43,574 bases of DNA from Pseudomonadota bacterium (GTDB lineage: Bacteria; Pseudomonadota; Gammaproteobacteria; JAKAQQ01): the NCBI GenBank assembly GCA_021810635.1, contig JAJZIH010000015.1:1-43574 (forward strand). The letters run 5' to 3'. A model generated the notes under the pieces. That model was not told the origin of the DNA. It made no database searches and saw nothing but the letters and a program-made list of their open reading frames with translations. Position numbers and translations under genes: made by a program. Of this stretch, positions 8,618 to 17,368 are shown one piece after another (positions within the stretch are counted from its first letter, which is position 1; each line of letters begins with the position of its first letter).

Positions 8618-9665
8618 TGGCCTGGTCGAGCCGGGCGCGGGCCTGACCCGGATCCGCAAGGTCCAGTTCGAGCCGGCGCGATTCCTCGTTGATCGTCTGC
8701 CAGCGCAGCGAACATCCCGATCGATGCGTTGGGTAAAACGCCAGCGTGGGCCGGTTCAGGGCGCCCGCAAGGTGCAGCGGGCCGGTCGAGCCGCTGATCC
8801 AGAGGTCGGCGAAAGCGATGTGCTCGGCAAAGGCGATCAGCCCTTCTTGCGAGCAGTAGCAATGGGTTCGAGCGGGGCAGCCGGAGGCCCCCACGACCTG
8901 CCGGGCCAACTCCTCCTCACCGGATCCGGCCGTGACGACCAGCCGGATGTGCGGATCTTCGAGCAGGCGGCGGGCCAGATAGCCATAGTCTCCGGGTGTC
9001 CAGTTGGGTGCGGAACCACCGTGGCCCGGGTGCAGGAAAACCACGCGGTCGTGTTCGCTCAAGCCACGACTTTCGAAAAAAAGGCGACGTCGTTCCAGCA
9101 CCCGCTGCGGGTCGAGTGAAAGATAGGGAGGGTTGGGCCAGAGGGCCGGAATGCCGAGCCGGGCCAGGAGTGAGAACGCCAACTCCACGTTGTAGACCCA
9201 CTCGGGGCGTAGGGAGAGGGAGCGGCGCTGCCTCAGGGTTTGGTTGTAGAACAACTGGTCGATTTTCGTGGCGGGAGCCAGGCGGTGTCTGATTCCGGAT
9301 CGCCACAAGGCCAAGGCAAGCGGAAGCCGGGTGGCAAACACGACGGCTCCAGCGGCGTCGAGGCGCCGGAAGGCGGCAGCCGCCTGCGGGATCTGTCCCC
9401 AGCGGATGGGATGCGGCTCCTCCACCACAACCGCATCAATCGAGGGACACCGGCGCGCCAGAGGTGCGGTATAGGACGGGACCCAGGCCACGAGTTCGGT
9501 CTGAGGCAAGGCCTTGCGCAAAACCGCGAACGCGGGCCAAGCCAGCAGAAAATCCCCGAGCCGGTCGTTGCGGATGAGGACCAGTTTCGAGGGTGGGGAG
9601 CTTGGGATTTCCTCCCGCCCCGAAGGAGGATGGTGCTCCAACGGGGTCATGTCCCGGAAACCCAT
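8553..9665 (-). CDS. GT9 glycosyltransferase, heptosyltransferase-like
   Basis: 370 aa. The first 25 residues are a polar extension, after which the GT9 fold begins with LVLIRNDRLGDFLLAWPAFAVL. The C-terminal nucleotide-sugar domain shows VFLHPGHGGSAPNWTP and ISGSTGPLHLAGALNRPTLAFYP, the D/S-TGxxHLA-type signature of ADP-heptose:LPS heptosyltransferases. It probably builds the LPS inner core with the convergent WaaE-like gene. Second start option: ATG at 9650. The last 65 nt are shared antisense with the GT2 gene. It also lies 40 nt after the GGCT-like gene on the same strand, so it may be co-transcribed with the shc group. Confidence 0.87.
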   Translation of the reverse strand: MGFRDMTPLEHHPPSGREEIPSSPPSKLVLIRNDRLGDFLLAWPAFAVLRKALPQTELVAWVPSYTAPLARRCPSIDAVVVEEPHPIRWGQIPQAAAAFRRLDAAGAVVFATRLPLALALWRSGIRHRLAPATKIDQLFYNQTLRQRRSLSLRPEWVYNVELAFSLLARLGIPALWPNPPYLSLDPQRVLERRRLFFESRGLSEHDRVVFLHPGHGGSAPNWTPGDYGYLARRLLEDPHIRLVVTAGSGEEELARQVVGASGCPARTHCYCSQEGLIAFAEHIAFADLWISGSTGPLHLAGALNRPTLAFYPTHRSGCSLRWQTINEESRRLELDLADPGQARARLDQAISRIRSLDLAGFAASPKDWRT

Positions 9666-9705
9666 GACCGGTAAATGGCCGGAATGGACGGGACCGGCGG
9701 CCGCC

Positions 9706-10260
9706 TCACCGCCAGAGGCCTCCGGCCACTTCCGGAAAATGGTGATCGTTCAAGATTCCGGCGCCTGCGTAGACCCAGGCCGGGAGGCAGATTCCAGCAT
9801 CGAGGTAAACCGGTACCAGGACGCGGTCAAATCGGAACACACCACCCTCTGGATCGAACTCCTCGAACCGGTCAAGGGCCGCAAGCCATCCAACCGGGTC
9901 CGGGAATTCCATGAGTTCCCCCTGAATCCATCCATCGGAATCATCCGTTTCCGGACCGGGCGGCCCGCGGGCGACATCCGTTTCCAGGGCCATCTGGCGG
10001 TCCCAATCCTGCCCAAGGTTCCGGCTCCCTCGCGCGAGTATTTGATCGGGTGGCAAATCCGCCACCGGATGTTCCCAGGGAGTCGCGAACAGTCGGCCGC
10101 GGATTCGCGCCGTCCGCGCGCTGAGGACGGAGGCGCAAAACCGCGCATGGTTGGGGAAACCCACTTTGAGGGTCCCGTAGACGAAGAGCCGGAAAACCGG
10201 ATCAGTCCGTTTCGGGACCACCGGCACCCCGGGTTTGGGATCGGAGGAAATCCGGACCAT
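9706..10260 (-). CDS. Gamma-glutamylcyclotransferase-like protein
   Basis: 184 aa with the GGCT/AIG2 start motif LFVYGTLKVGFPNH, a GWIQGELMEFPD strand and an ALDRFEEFDPEGGVF segment corresponding to the family's conserved LDxxE. Members form 5-oxoproline from gamma-glutamyl compounds; the substrate here is unknown. The ATG at 10260 is chosen; a TTG at 10284 and later GTGs are alternatives. With this start the gene overlaps the 3' end of shc by 59 nt in another frame, an unusually long same-strand overlap that suggests either coupling or a later start. No link of GGCT proteins to hopanoids is known to me. Confidence 0.72.
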   Translation of the reverse strand: MVRISSDPKPGVPVVPKRTDPVFRLFVYGTLKVGFPNHARFCASVLSARTARIRGRLFATPWEHPVADLPPDQILARGSRNLGQDWDRQMALETDVARGPPGPETDDSDGWIQGELMEFPDPVGWLAALDRFEEFDPEGGVFRFDRVLVPVYLDAGICLPAWVYAGAGILNDHHFPEVAGGLWR

Positions 10261-12229
10261 GGCTTCCCGGAGAGCTCGGGGCAACCACCCGCGAACGGTA
10301 ACGGGCCAATGCCCATAATGGGAAATAGAGCGAGTAGCCGTGGTATTTGAGATAAAACACGCGGGGAAAACCGGGTGCCGTGAAATCCCGGTCCCTCCAG
10401 TCGCCCCGTCCGGTCTGGGTCCGCAGGAGATAGTCGACTCCCCGCCGGACGGTGGGAGAGGCCGACTGACCTGCTGCCATCAGCCCCAGCAGTGCCCAAC
10501 TGGTCTGAAAGGAGGTGCTGCCGGTTCCCTGCCCGGCCCGTTCCGGATGGAAATAGGTATCGTTGCCCTCCCCCCATCCTCCGTCTTCGCGCTGCCGGTC
10601 GGTGAGCCACTGTGCCGCTTTTTGGATCCATTCGGCCGACATGTCGATGTGGGCTTCTTCAAGGGCAATCAGAACATGGGCCGTCCCGTAGATGTAATTG
10701 GTCCCCCAGCGGCCGAACCAGGCCCCCGTGGGTTCCTGTTCGGATCTCAGGAAGGACAGGCACCTCTCGAGCGCATCCCGGTCCTGTCCCCGGCCGAGCC
10801 GTCCCAGAAATCCCAGGACATGCGCACTGACGTCGCTGGTCGGCGGGTCCAGAAGCGCCCCATGGTCAGCGAAGGGAATTTCGTTGAGGTAATAGTGCGT
10901 GTTGTCCACGTCAAACGATGCAAACCCTCCGTTTCGGCTCTGCATCCCGACCGTCCAGTTAGCAGATTTCTCAATCGATTCAATATAATGCATTCTAAAC
11001 TTCGAGCGGTCAATGACCCATCCGACGATGGCCGTATCGTCCAGGTCCGGGTAATATGGATTGGCGTACTGGAAAGCCCAACCCCCTGGGGCCAAGTGCG
11101 GGCGCTGGAGGGCCCAGTCACCCTTGACCTCCGTCACTTGTTCATTTCGGAGCCAGTCCATTCCCTTCCGGATCGGCGCATCCGGACAATCCCCAGTCTC
11201 CTCGAGCGCCAAAACGGCCAGCGCGGTATCCCAGACCGGTGAAACGCAGGGTTGGCAGTAAACCATTCCATCCCGCTCGACGACGAGGCGTTCGATGGCC
11301 CTCCAGGCGGTGAGGCAAAGGGGATGGTCCCGGGGGTAGCCCAAGATCAGAAGCGCTTCATAGGCGTTGACCATGGCGGGAAAAATCGCCCCGAGCCCGC
11401 TTTCCCCATTGAGCCGTTCGCAAAACCAGTTCCGTGCCTTGTCGATGGCCTGACGGCGGATGGGTCTTGGAATCAAGGGCTCGAGTCCCCGGCCCGCCCG
11501 GTCGAGCAAGAGAAAGAACCGTCCCAGCCGTGTGGTGATCCGGAAGTAATGATGCTCCTCTTCGGGAGGCACGACGAACAGTTCCCGGATTCCGACTTGG
11601 AGTGGATTGGCGGCGCGTGCCCGGAGCGAGCACAGGATGAGCAGCGGGACCATCACGGTGCGTGACCAGTAGGAAACCTTGCTCAGGTGGAAGGGAAACC
11701 AGCGGGGCAGAAGGATGATCTCCACCGGAATGAAAGGAATGGCGCGCCGGGGTAGCTGACGGAAAAAATAGAGGGTGATGCGCGTAAAAACGTTGCAATG
11801 GGCCGCTCCTCCGGCCCGCAGGATGGCCATGCGGGCTTTTTCCATGACGGGAGATTCCGGATCCTCGCCAGCGAGCTTGAGGGCGTAGTAGCACTTGACC
11901 GAGCAACTGAGATCGAAATCTCCACCGGAGTAAAGGGGCCAGCCGCCGTGGGAAAGATCCTGATGCTGCCGGAGGTAGCGCCGGAACCGATCCTGCAGCC
12001 GCGGATCCACGATGCCGACGTAATGCATCATGAGAATGTATTCCGCCGGGATGGTGCAGTCCGTCTCAAGCTCGAAACACCAGTGGCCGTCCGGATTCTG
12101 ATGATCCAGGAGAATCCTCTGGGCGGAACTCACGGCCTCATCCAGCCGCGACGGAAGTTCCTGGTCCAGGAAGACCGATGAGGCCGGCGTTCGTTCCGGA
12201 CCTTCAGAGGGAAAAGCCACGCTCGTCAA
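10202..12229 (-). CDS. shc: Squalene-hopene cyclase
   Basis: 675 aa, the normal length. The enzyme folds squalene into hopene/hopanol at the membrane and commits carbon to hopanoids. The catalytic acid motif DLDDTA sits at residues 395-400, and QW-type repeats are spread through the protein (for example QNPDGHWCFE near 54, EPTGAWFGRWG and EDGGWGEG toward the C-terminus). The start overlaps the squalene synthase stop by ATGA, so substrate and product enzymes are coupled. Also called hpnF. Confidence 0.96.
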   Translation of the reverse strand: MTSVAFPSEGPERTPASSVFLDQELPSRLDEAVSSAQRILLDHQNPDGHWCFELETDCTIPAEYILMMHYVGIVDPRLQDRFRRYLRQHQDLSHGGWPLYSGGDFDLSCSVKCYYALKLAGEDPESPVMEKARMAILRAGGAAHCNVFTRITLYFFRQLPRRAIPFIPVEIILLPRWFPFHLSKVSYWSRTVMVPLLILCSLRARAANPLQVGIRELFVVPPEEEHHYFRITTRLGRFFLLLDRAGRGLEPLIPRPIRRQAIDKARNWFCERLNGESGLGAIFPAMVNAYEALLILGYPRDHPLCLTAWRAIERLVVERDGMVYCQPCVSPVWDTALAVLALEETGDCPDAPIRKGMDWLRNEQVTEVKGDWALQRPHLAPGGWAFQYANPYYPDLDDTAIVGWVIDRSKFRMHYIESIEKSANWTVGMQSRNGGFASFDVDNTHYYLNEIPFADHGALLDPPTSDVSAHVLGFLGRLGRGQDRDALERCLSFLRSEQEPTGAWFGRWGTNYIYGTAHVLIALEEAHIDMSAEWIQKAAQWLTDRQREDGGWGEGNDTYFHPERAGQGTGSTSFQTSWALLGLMAAGQSASPTVRRGVDYLLRTQTGRGDWRDRDFTAPGFPRVFYLKYHGYSLYFPLWALARYRSRVVAPSSPGSHGPDFLRSQTRGAGGPETD

Positions 12230-13311
12230 TCGATCCGTGACCAGCGGGGCTTCCCCTCGATCCGAGTCGGGGTCAAAAGATCCGGCGCAAGTTCGGGCAG
12301 TCCGCGGCTGGCCTGCCAGAACAGCCAGCGCAACATCCGGTCACTCCGCACCGAACCGTTGACGGCCCGCATAACCCAACGAACGGTCCGCCGCGAAATC
12401 TTGACTTCGGCCCCTGAGGTAAAACTCGGGGACTGGTTGAGCTTGCGCAGGGACAAAACCGCAAATCCGATGGCCCACAGGCAGAAACGCCGGATACCGG
12501 TTTCCTTTTTGGGAATCAGGAGCGAATAGCTGAGCGCATTGTTGAGATGGCGCATCGCCACCGCAACCAGATGTTGCATGGCCGGGCTGAAACCCGGATC
12601 CGGGTGGTCAGGACGCACGAGAGCCAGGTCGCACCCGGTCCGGAGAAACACCTCACGAGGCAGCCAGCAGCTACCGCGTGCCCGGTCTTCCCAAAAATCC
12701 TTGAGAATATTCGTCATCTGCAAACCCTGGCCGAAAGACACCGCGAGCGGCATCAACTGGGTGCGGCGGGCTGCGATTGTATCGGAGTAAAGGCAGAAAA
12801 GATCCGTCAGCATCTCGCCCACCACCCCGGCCACGTAATAGCAGTAGCGGTCGAGCTCTTCCAGGCTGTGCAATCCCTGCAGGCTGACACTCCGCTGGAA
12901 GGAGGGCATGCCCTCGCACATGATGGACAGGCAGCGGGTGACCGTTTCACGGATGGCGCTCTGTGTGCTCGCGGTCACCTCCATGACCAATGGAAGCCGC
13001 TGGATCAGTTCCTTCTCCGATGCCGTGGCCTGAGTCAATGCCGAAGAGACCCGCAACGTAAAGGCATTGACGTCTTCCTGGCCTGCTAAAACGCGGTTGA
13101 GATCACGGTGAAACTCGCTTTTCCGGTCGGCTGGAATCCCAGGTTCGTCCTCGATGGTATCGGCGATTCGACAAAGCAGGTACGCATTGCCGACGACAAG
13201 CCCCAACTCAGTGGGAAGCTCCGGTATCGTGAGGGCGAAAGTCCGCGAAACCCGGCCAAGGATATCGCCCTGAAAACTCACCGCCTCCCGTGAGGGCCGT
13301 TCGTCAAACAT
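12226..13311 (-). CDS. Squalene synthase (single-enzyme, SQS type)
   Basis: 361 aa. It joins two farnesyl diphosphates head to head. The two Asp-rich motifs are D51-TIED (ADTIEDEP) and NILKDFWED around 201-209, with RTFALTIPELP near the N-terminus and CYYVAGVVGEMLTDLF near 157-172. The layout matches the SQS/ERG9 class, which performs condensation and NADPH reduction in one protein, more than the split HpnC/HpnD/HpnE route, none of which is visible here. The C-terminus has no clear membrane anchor. GAGG eight nt upstream supports the ATG start. Confidence 0.87.
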   Translation of the reverse strand: MFDERPSREAVSFQGDILGRVSRTFALTIPELPTELGLVVGNAYLLCRIADTIEDEPGIPADRKSEFHRDLNRVLAGQEDVNAFTLRVSSALTQATASEKELIQRLPLVMEVTASTQSAIRETVTRCLSIMCEGMPSFQRSVSLQGLHSLEELDRYCYYVAGVVGEMLTDLFCLYSDTIAARRTQLMPLAVSFGQGLQMTNILKDFWEDRARGSCWLPREVFLRTGCDLALVRPDHPDPGFSPAMQHLVAVAMRHLNNALSYSLLIPKKETGIRRFCLWAIGFAVLSLRKLNQSPSFTSGAEVKISRRTVRWVMRAVNGSVRSDRMLRWLFWQASRGLPELAPDLLTPTRIEGKPRWSRID

Positions 13312-13396
13312 GATCCAACCTCATTCCGGTTCTTGAAGCTTCATCGGGTGGCAGCGCCAGCGCAGGCCCCACCTGCAGTGTCCGTACAGTTTACAC

Positions 13397-14404
13397 TCAC
13401 TCCACCCGATTTTCAGTTTGGGGGACCGGTTGTCTGAGGAACCACTGGACGGCATCCCGGATCGCGGCCTCGGCCGGACGATGCCCGTATCCCAACTCGG
13501 ATTCTGCCTTGGCGCTTGAGAAGTACATTTTTTTTCGTGCCATGGCGAGTGCGTCCCGCGTCAGGCGGGGTTCCTGCCCGGACACCCGTCCCCAGCATTC
13601 GGCAGCGAGCGCGATTGGCCAGAGAGGCCGCAGGGGTAGGCGGACACGGGGGCCGGGGCGGCCAGCGCAGCGGGAGACTTGTTCCAGGATGTCGCGAAGC
13701 GCCAGATTTTCACCGCCCAGGATGTAACGCTCCCCGGTCCGGCCGCGGTCGAGGGCCTGAAGATGTCCCCGGGCGACGTCATCGACATGCACAATGTTGA
13801 GACCGGTATCGACATAGGCCGGCATGCGGCCCGTCGCCGCATCGCGCACCAGCCGTCCCGTCGGGGTCGGCCTGACATCCCGGGGCCCCACGGGCGTCGA
13901 TGGGTTGACGATCACGGCATCCAGTCGCCGGGCCCGCACCCAATCCGTGACCAGCGCTTCAGCCTCGAATTTGGAACGCTTGTAGGGCCCGATCATCGAC
14001 TCGAGCCGACTCGGCGTGTTTTCATCGGCCGGCCGTCCATCCGGGTTCAGCCCCAGCGTGGCGACGCTGCTCGTGTAGACGAATCGATCGACCTGATTTT
14101 CGGTCGCCGCATTCAGGGCGTTTCGCGTGCCTTCGACATTGGTCCGGTGGAGCATTCCGGGATCCCGAGCCCAGAGCCGGTAATCGGCCGCCACGTGGAA
14201 GAAAACCCGGCAGCCCTGGCAGGCGCGGATCAGCGAGCCCGAGTCCAGGAGATCTCCCTCCACCCGTTCCACATCCAGTCCTTCCAGGTTGGTGCGCGGG
14301 CTCGTGGACCGGATGAGGACCCGCACCTGGTAATCGCGTTCCAAAAGCTGCCGCACAACGGAAGACCCGACAAAGCCGCTCGCTCCGGTCAGAAAAACCC
14401 GCAT
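13397..14404 (-). CDS. hpnA: Hopanoid-associated sugar epimerase/reductase HpnA
   Basis: 335 aa extended short-chain dehydrogenase. The Rossmann motif TGASGFVG is at 6-13, and the catalytic Y141-xxx-K145 is in GPYKRSKFEAE. VFFHVAADYRLWARDP and PSTPVGPRDVRPTPTGR are typical of HpnA. It is named from its constant presence in hopanoid clusters; its exact substrate in the hopanoid pathway is not settled. It is the first gene of the leftward hopanoid unit, 85 nt before squalene synthase, and diverges from hpnI across a 267-nt gap. Confidence 0.9.
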   Translation of the reverse strand: MRVFLTGASGFVGSSVVRQLLERDYQVRVLIRSTSPRTNLEGLDVERVEGDLLDSGSLIRACQGCRVFFHVAADYRLWARDPGMLHRTNVEGTRNALNAATENQVDRFVYTSSVATLGLNPDGRPADENTPSRLESMIGPYKRSKFEAEALVTDWVRARRLDAVIVNPSTPVGPRDVRPTPTGRLVRDAATGRMPAYVDTGLNIVHVDDVARGHLQALDRGRTGERYILGGENLALRDILEQVSRCAGRPGPRVRLPLRPLWPIALAAECWGRVSGQEPRLTRDALAMARKKMYFSSAKAESELGYGHRPAEAAIRDAVQWFLRQPVPQTENRVE

Positions 14405-14671
14405 GTCGCCAACTCTTCCCCGATCAGTCGCACGATGGATCGGGCCTTAGGCCTTCGGTTCCGTTACCCGCGGGGCCGGGGGAGCCGTCACGGGGTGGCC
14501 GAGCCTTGCTCATGCGTTGGATGGATCCGCGAAACACTAATGGGCCATTGTACTGGAAGAAGGACCCGGGCCTCCTGGCACAGGGCCTGCGTTCGTGGCG
14601 AGCGGGGGCTCCGCATCCGCGACCGTTCCTTGGGTATAGTGGCTTTGGAAACCCATCTCCACGGGGGACTG
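14405..14671. promoter_or_regulatory. Divergent hopanoid intergenic region
   Basis: This 267-nt gap separates the leftward hpnA-sqs-shc unit from the rightward hpnI-to-RDD unit and must contain both promoters unless they lie further in. TATAGT at 14635-14640 (plus) and TACAAT at 14552-14547 (minus) are possible -10 boxes, but neither has a good -35 at normal spacing. No convincing operator was seen. An apparent long plus-strand reading frame here is antisense to hpnA and not a gene. Confidence 0.4.
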
Positions 14672-15811
14672 ATGCTTTCCATCCTGGGATTGGTCCTGCT
14701 TGGCCTGGCTTCCGCGTACGCGACGGCAGCCTGGATCGCCATGGCCCGCTGGACAAAGTCCCGGCCATCTACAGCCGCCCTTCTCCCGATCTCCATCCTC
14801 AAACCCCTGCATGGGGACGATCCCGGCCTTGAACCCTGCCTGCACTCCTTTTGCAACCAGGATTACCCGGACTACGAAATCATTTTCGGCATTCAGGACC
14901 CGGAAGATCCGGCGCTCGCCGTCGTCGAGAAACTCTGCGCCTCCCATCCGGAGCGGACCTTCCGTATCGTGGTTTCACGTGAAGGGATCGGGGCCAACCC
15001 CAAAGTCAACAATCTCCACAACCTATATCCACTGGCCCGGCATCCCTGGATCGTCATCTCCGACAGCGACATCCTCGTGCCCCAAGACTACCTGCGCCGC
15101 CTGGTGCCCCCCCTGGGAGATGATCGGACCGGACTGGTGACTTGTCTGTACGGGGGGCGGGCCGGAAACACGTTCTGGGCGCGCCTGGGCAAGCTCTTCA
15201 TCGATGACGGCTTCGCCCCCTCCGTCTGGGTTGCCTGGCTGTTCGGTTCACGGGCTTACGCTTTCGGGGCAACCTTGGCCCTCCGGCGGGAGACGCTTGA
15301 GCGCATCGGGGGCTTCAGGGCGCTGGCCGATCGTCTGGCGGATGATTACCGGATGGGGGAACTCATCCGGAGACTGGGGCTCGAGGTCGTCCTGGCGCCC
15401 CTCGCCGTCCAGACCCTCGTCACGGAAGGCAGCGCATCCGCCCTGTGGAGGCACGAACTCCGCTGGCTCAGGACCATCCGGTTTGTCAATCCCTTGGGAT
15501 TTGCTTTTTTCTGGATGACCCTGGGTTCGCCGCTCATCCTGACGGGTACCCTTGCGCTGGGATGGGATGCCGGATGGGCGGCCATTCCGGCTGCGGCCGT
15601 GGCTGTGGCTCTGCGAGTTGTGCTACATTATCAGTCTGCCCGGAGCCTGAATGTAGAGGCGGCCCCGGTCTGGCTGGTCCCGATTCGCGATTTCCTGACC
15701 TTGGTGGAATGGGCCGGAGCCTTCTTTTCAAGACAGGTGTATTGGAAAGGCCTGGAGTTGAGGGTCGGCCGCGGGGATGGGGTCGACCGGGTCCGGGCCC
15801 CGGATTCCTGA
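14672..15811 (+). CDS. hpnI: Hopanoid biosynthesis glycosyltransferase HpnI
   Basis: 379 aa, related to ceramide glucosyltransferases (GT21 type). An N-terminal membrane anchor (about 3-23) is followed by SILKPLHGDDPGLEPCL, the metal-binding D131-S-D133, a DDYRMGELIRRLG acid motif, the HELRWLRT (RxxRW-like) motif and C-terminal hydrophobic segments. HpnI adds N-acetylglucosamine to bacteriohopanetetrol as the first step toward the cyclitol ether, with HpnK and HpnJ. The frame is open far upstream, but the ATG at 14672 has a G-rich Shine-Dalgarno and a normal N-terminus. Confidence 0.9.
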   Translation: MLSILGLVLLGLASAYATAAWIAMARWTKSRPSTAALLPISILKPLHGDDPGLEPCLHSFCNQDYPDYEIIFGIQDPEDPALAVVEKLCASHPERTFRIVVSREGIGANPKVNNLHNLYPLARHPWIVISDSDILVPQDYLRRLVPPLGDDRTGLVTCLYGGRAGNTFWARLGKLFIDDGFAPSVWVAWLFGSRAYAFGATLALRRETLERIGGFRALADRLADDYRMGELIRRLGLEVVLAPLAVQTLVTEGSASALWRHELRWLRTIRFVNPLGFAFFWMTLGSPLILTGTLALGWDAGWAAIPAAAVAVALRVVLHYQSARSLNVEAAPVWLVPIRDFLTLVEWAGAFFSRQVYWKGLELRVGRGDGVDRVRAPDS

Positions 15812-15854
15812 ACCACCGGGCGCGGGCCTTCACCAGCCGCACTGCGGAGGATGC

Positions 15855-17282
15855 ATGAAAACTCTGTTCCTGAACCCCCCCTCCTACGAGGGATTCGATG
15901 GTGGCGCCGGAGCGCGTTACCAGGCCCGGCGCGAGATCCGGTCTTTTTGGTACCCCACATGGCTCGCGCAACCGGCGGCCCTGGTTCCGGACAGTCGGCT
16001 GATCGACGCGCCGGCGGATGGTCTCACCGCCGAGGATGTGCTGCCGCTGGCTGCTGATTATGAACTGATCGTGATCTACACGAGTTCGCCTTCATTCCAT
16101 GGCGATGTCAAGCTGGTTGAGGCCTTCAAGGAGAGAAACTCCGGAATCCGGGTCGGACTGGTGGGCGCCAAGGTCGCGGTGGAGCCCGAGTCGTCGCTCG
16201 AGGCCTCACTGCATATCGATTTCGTCGCGCGCGAGGAGTTCGACCATACCATCCGTGAGATTGCCGAAGGCCGTCCCCTGGACGAAGTGGACGGTGTGAG
16301 CTACCGTGACGAGCGTGGGCAGATCCGCCACAATCCGGGGCGTGCCATTCTTGAAAACATGGACGAGCTGCCGTTCGTATCGACGGTCTATAAAAGGGAT
16401 CTTACGATCGAGAACTATTTCATCGGTTATCTGGAGCATCCCTATGTGTCGTTTTACACCGGACGGGGATGCCGCTCGAAGTGCACGTTCTGTCTATGGC
16501 CGCAAACGATCGGAGGACACCGTTACCGTGTCCGCAGCCCCGAGCATGTCCTCGAGGAAGTCCGATATATCCAGAAGAATATGCCGCAGGTCAGGGAAAT
16601 CTTTTTTGACGACGATACCTTCACCGATTTCAAGCCGCGTGTTGAAACCATCGCCCGCGGCCTGGGGAAATTGGGGGTCACCTGGTCGTGCAATGCGAAG
16701 GCCAACGTACCCTATGAAACGCTCAAGATCATGCGGGACAACGGGCTCCGGCTGTTGCTCGTGGGTTATGAATCCGGGAATCAGCAGATCCTGTTCAACA
16801 TCAAAAAAGGACTTCGGACGGATATCGCGCGGGAGTTCAGTAAAAACTGTCGGAAGCTGGGTGTGACGATCCACGGAACCTTTATTCTCGGCTTGCCCGG
16901 GGAGACCCGGGAGACCATCGAGGAGACCATCCGCTACGCCCAGGAGATCAACCCCCATACCATCCAAGTTTCGCTCGCGGCACCCTATCCCGGGACCCGA
17001 CTTTACCGGGAAGCGATGGAAAACGGCTGGCTCACCACTCAGGAACAGGATCACCTGGTTTCGGGGCACGGATTCCAGCTGAGCCCGCTCAGTTATCCGG
17101 ATCTCTCGCACCAGGAGATTTTCGATTCCCTGGCGCGGTTCTACAAGCGCTTCTATTTCCGCCCGAGCAAGGTGACCGAGCTGGTCTGGGAGATGCTGAA
17201 GAGCCCCGAGATGATGAAACGCCGGCTGCGCGAGGGAGTGGAGTTCTTCCACTTCCTGCAGGAACGGCAGCAAGTATCCTGA
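15855..17282 (+). CDS. hpnJ: Hopanoid radical-SAM protein HpnJ
   Basis: 475 aa. The N-terminal part (about 1-140) is a B12-binding-like domain. The radical-SAM [4Fe-4S] motif is C206-RSK-C210-TF-C213, and FFDDDTFTDF plus GTFILGLPGETRETIEE follow as in B12-dependent radical-SAM enzymes. HpnJ carries out the ring contraction that turns the glucosamine head group of bacteriohopanetetrol into the cyclitol ether. GGAGG at 15846-15850 precedes the ATG at 15855, so the in-frame start at 15777 inside hpnI is rejected. It needs Fe-S clusters, which the SUF operon could supply. Confidence 0.92.
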   Translation: MKTLFLNPPSYEGFDGGAGARYQARREIRSFWYPTWLAQPAALVPDSRLIDAPADGLTAEDVLPLAADYELIVIYTSSPSFHGDVKLVEAFKERNSGIRVGLVGAKVAVEPESSLEASLHIDFVAREEFDHTIREIAEGRPLDEVDGVSYRDERGQIRHNPGRAILENMDELPFVSTVYKRDLTIENYFIGYLEHPYVSFYTGRGCRSKCTFCLWPQTIGGHRYRVRSPEHVLEEVRYIQKNMPQVREIFFDDDTFTDFKPRVETIARGLGKLGVTWSCNAKANVPYETLKIMRDNGLRLLLVGYESGNQQILFNIKKGLRTDIAREFSKNCRKLGVTIHGTFILGLPGETRETIEETIRYAQEINPHTIQVSLAAPYPGTRLYREAMENGWLTTQEQDHLVSGHGFQLSPLSYPDLSHQEIFDSLARFYKRFYFRPSKVTELVWEMLKSPEMMKRRLREGVEFFHFLQERQQVS

Positions 17283-17368
17283 CCTTCAGGCTCCGGCGGT
17301 GGCGGAATGGCGGCCAGCATGAGCGGCAGGGCATTTCCCAGTCGTGCTGGATTTGATTTTGTAAGACC

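Noticed and set aside
13679-14671. Long plus-strand open frame upstream of and in frame with hpnI
   Set aside because: It is antisense to hpnA, shows no domain, and hpnI has a clear ATG with Shine-Dalgarno at 14672.
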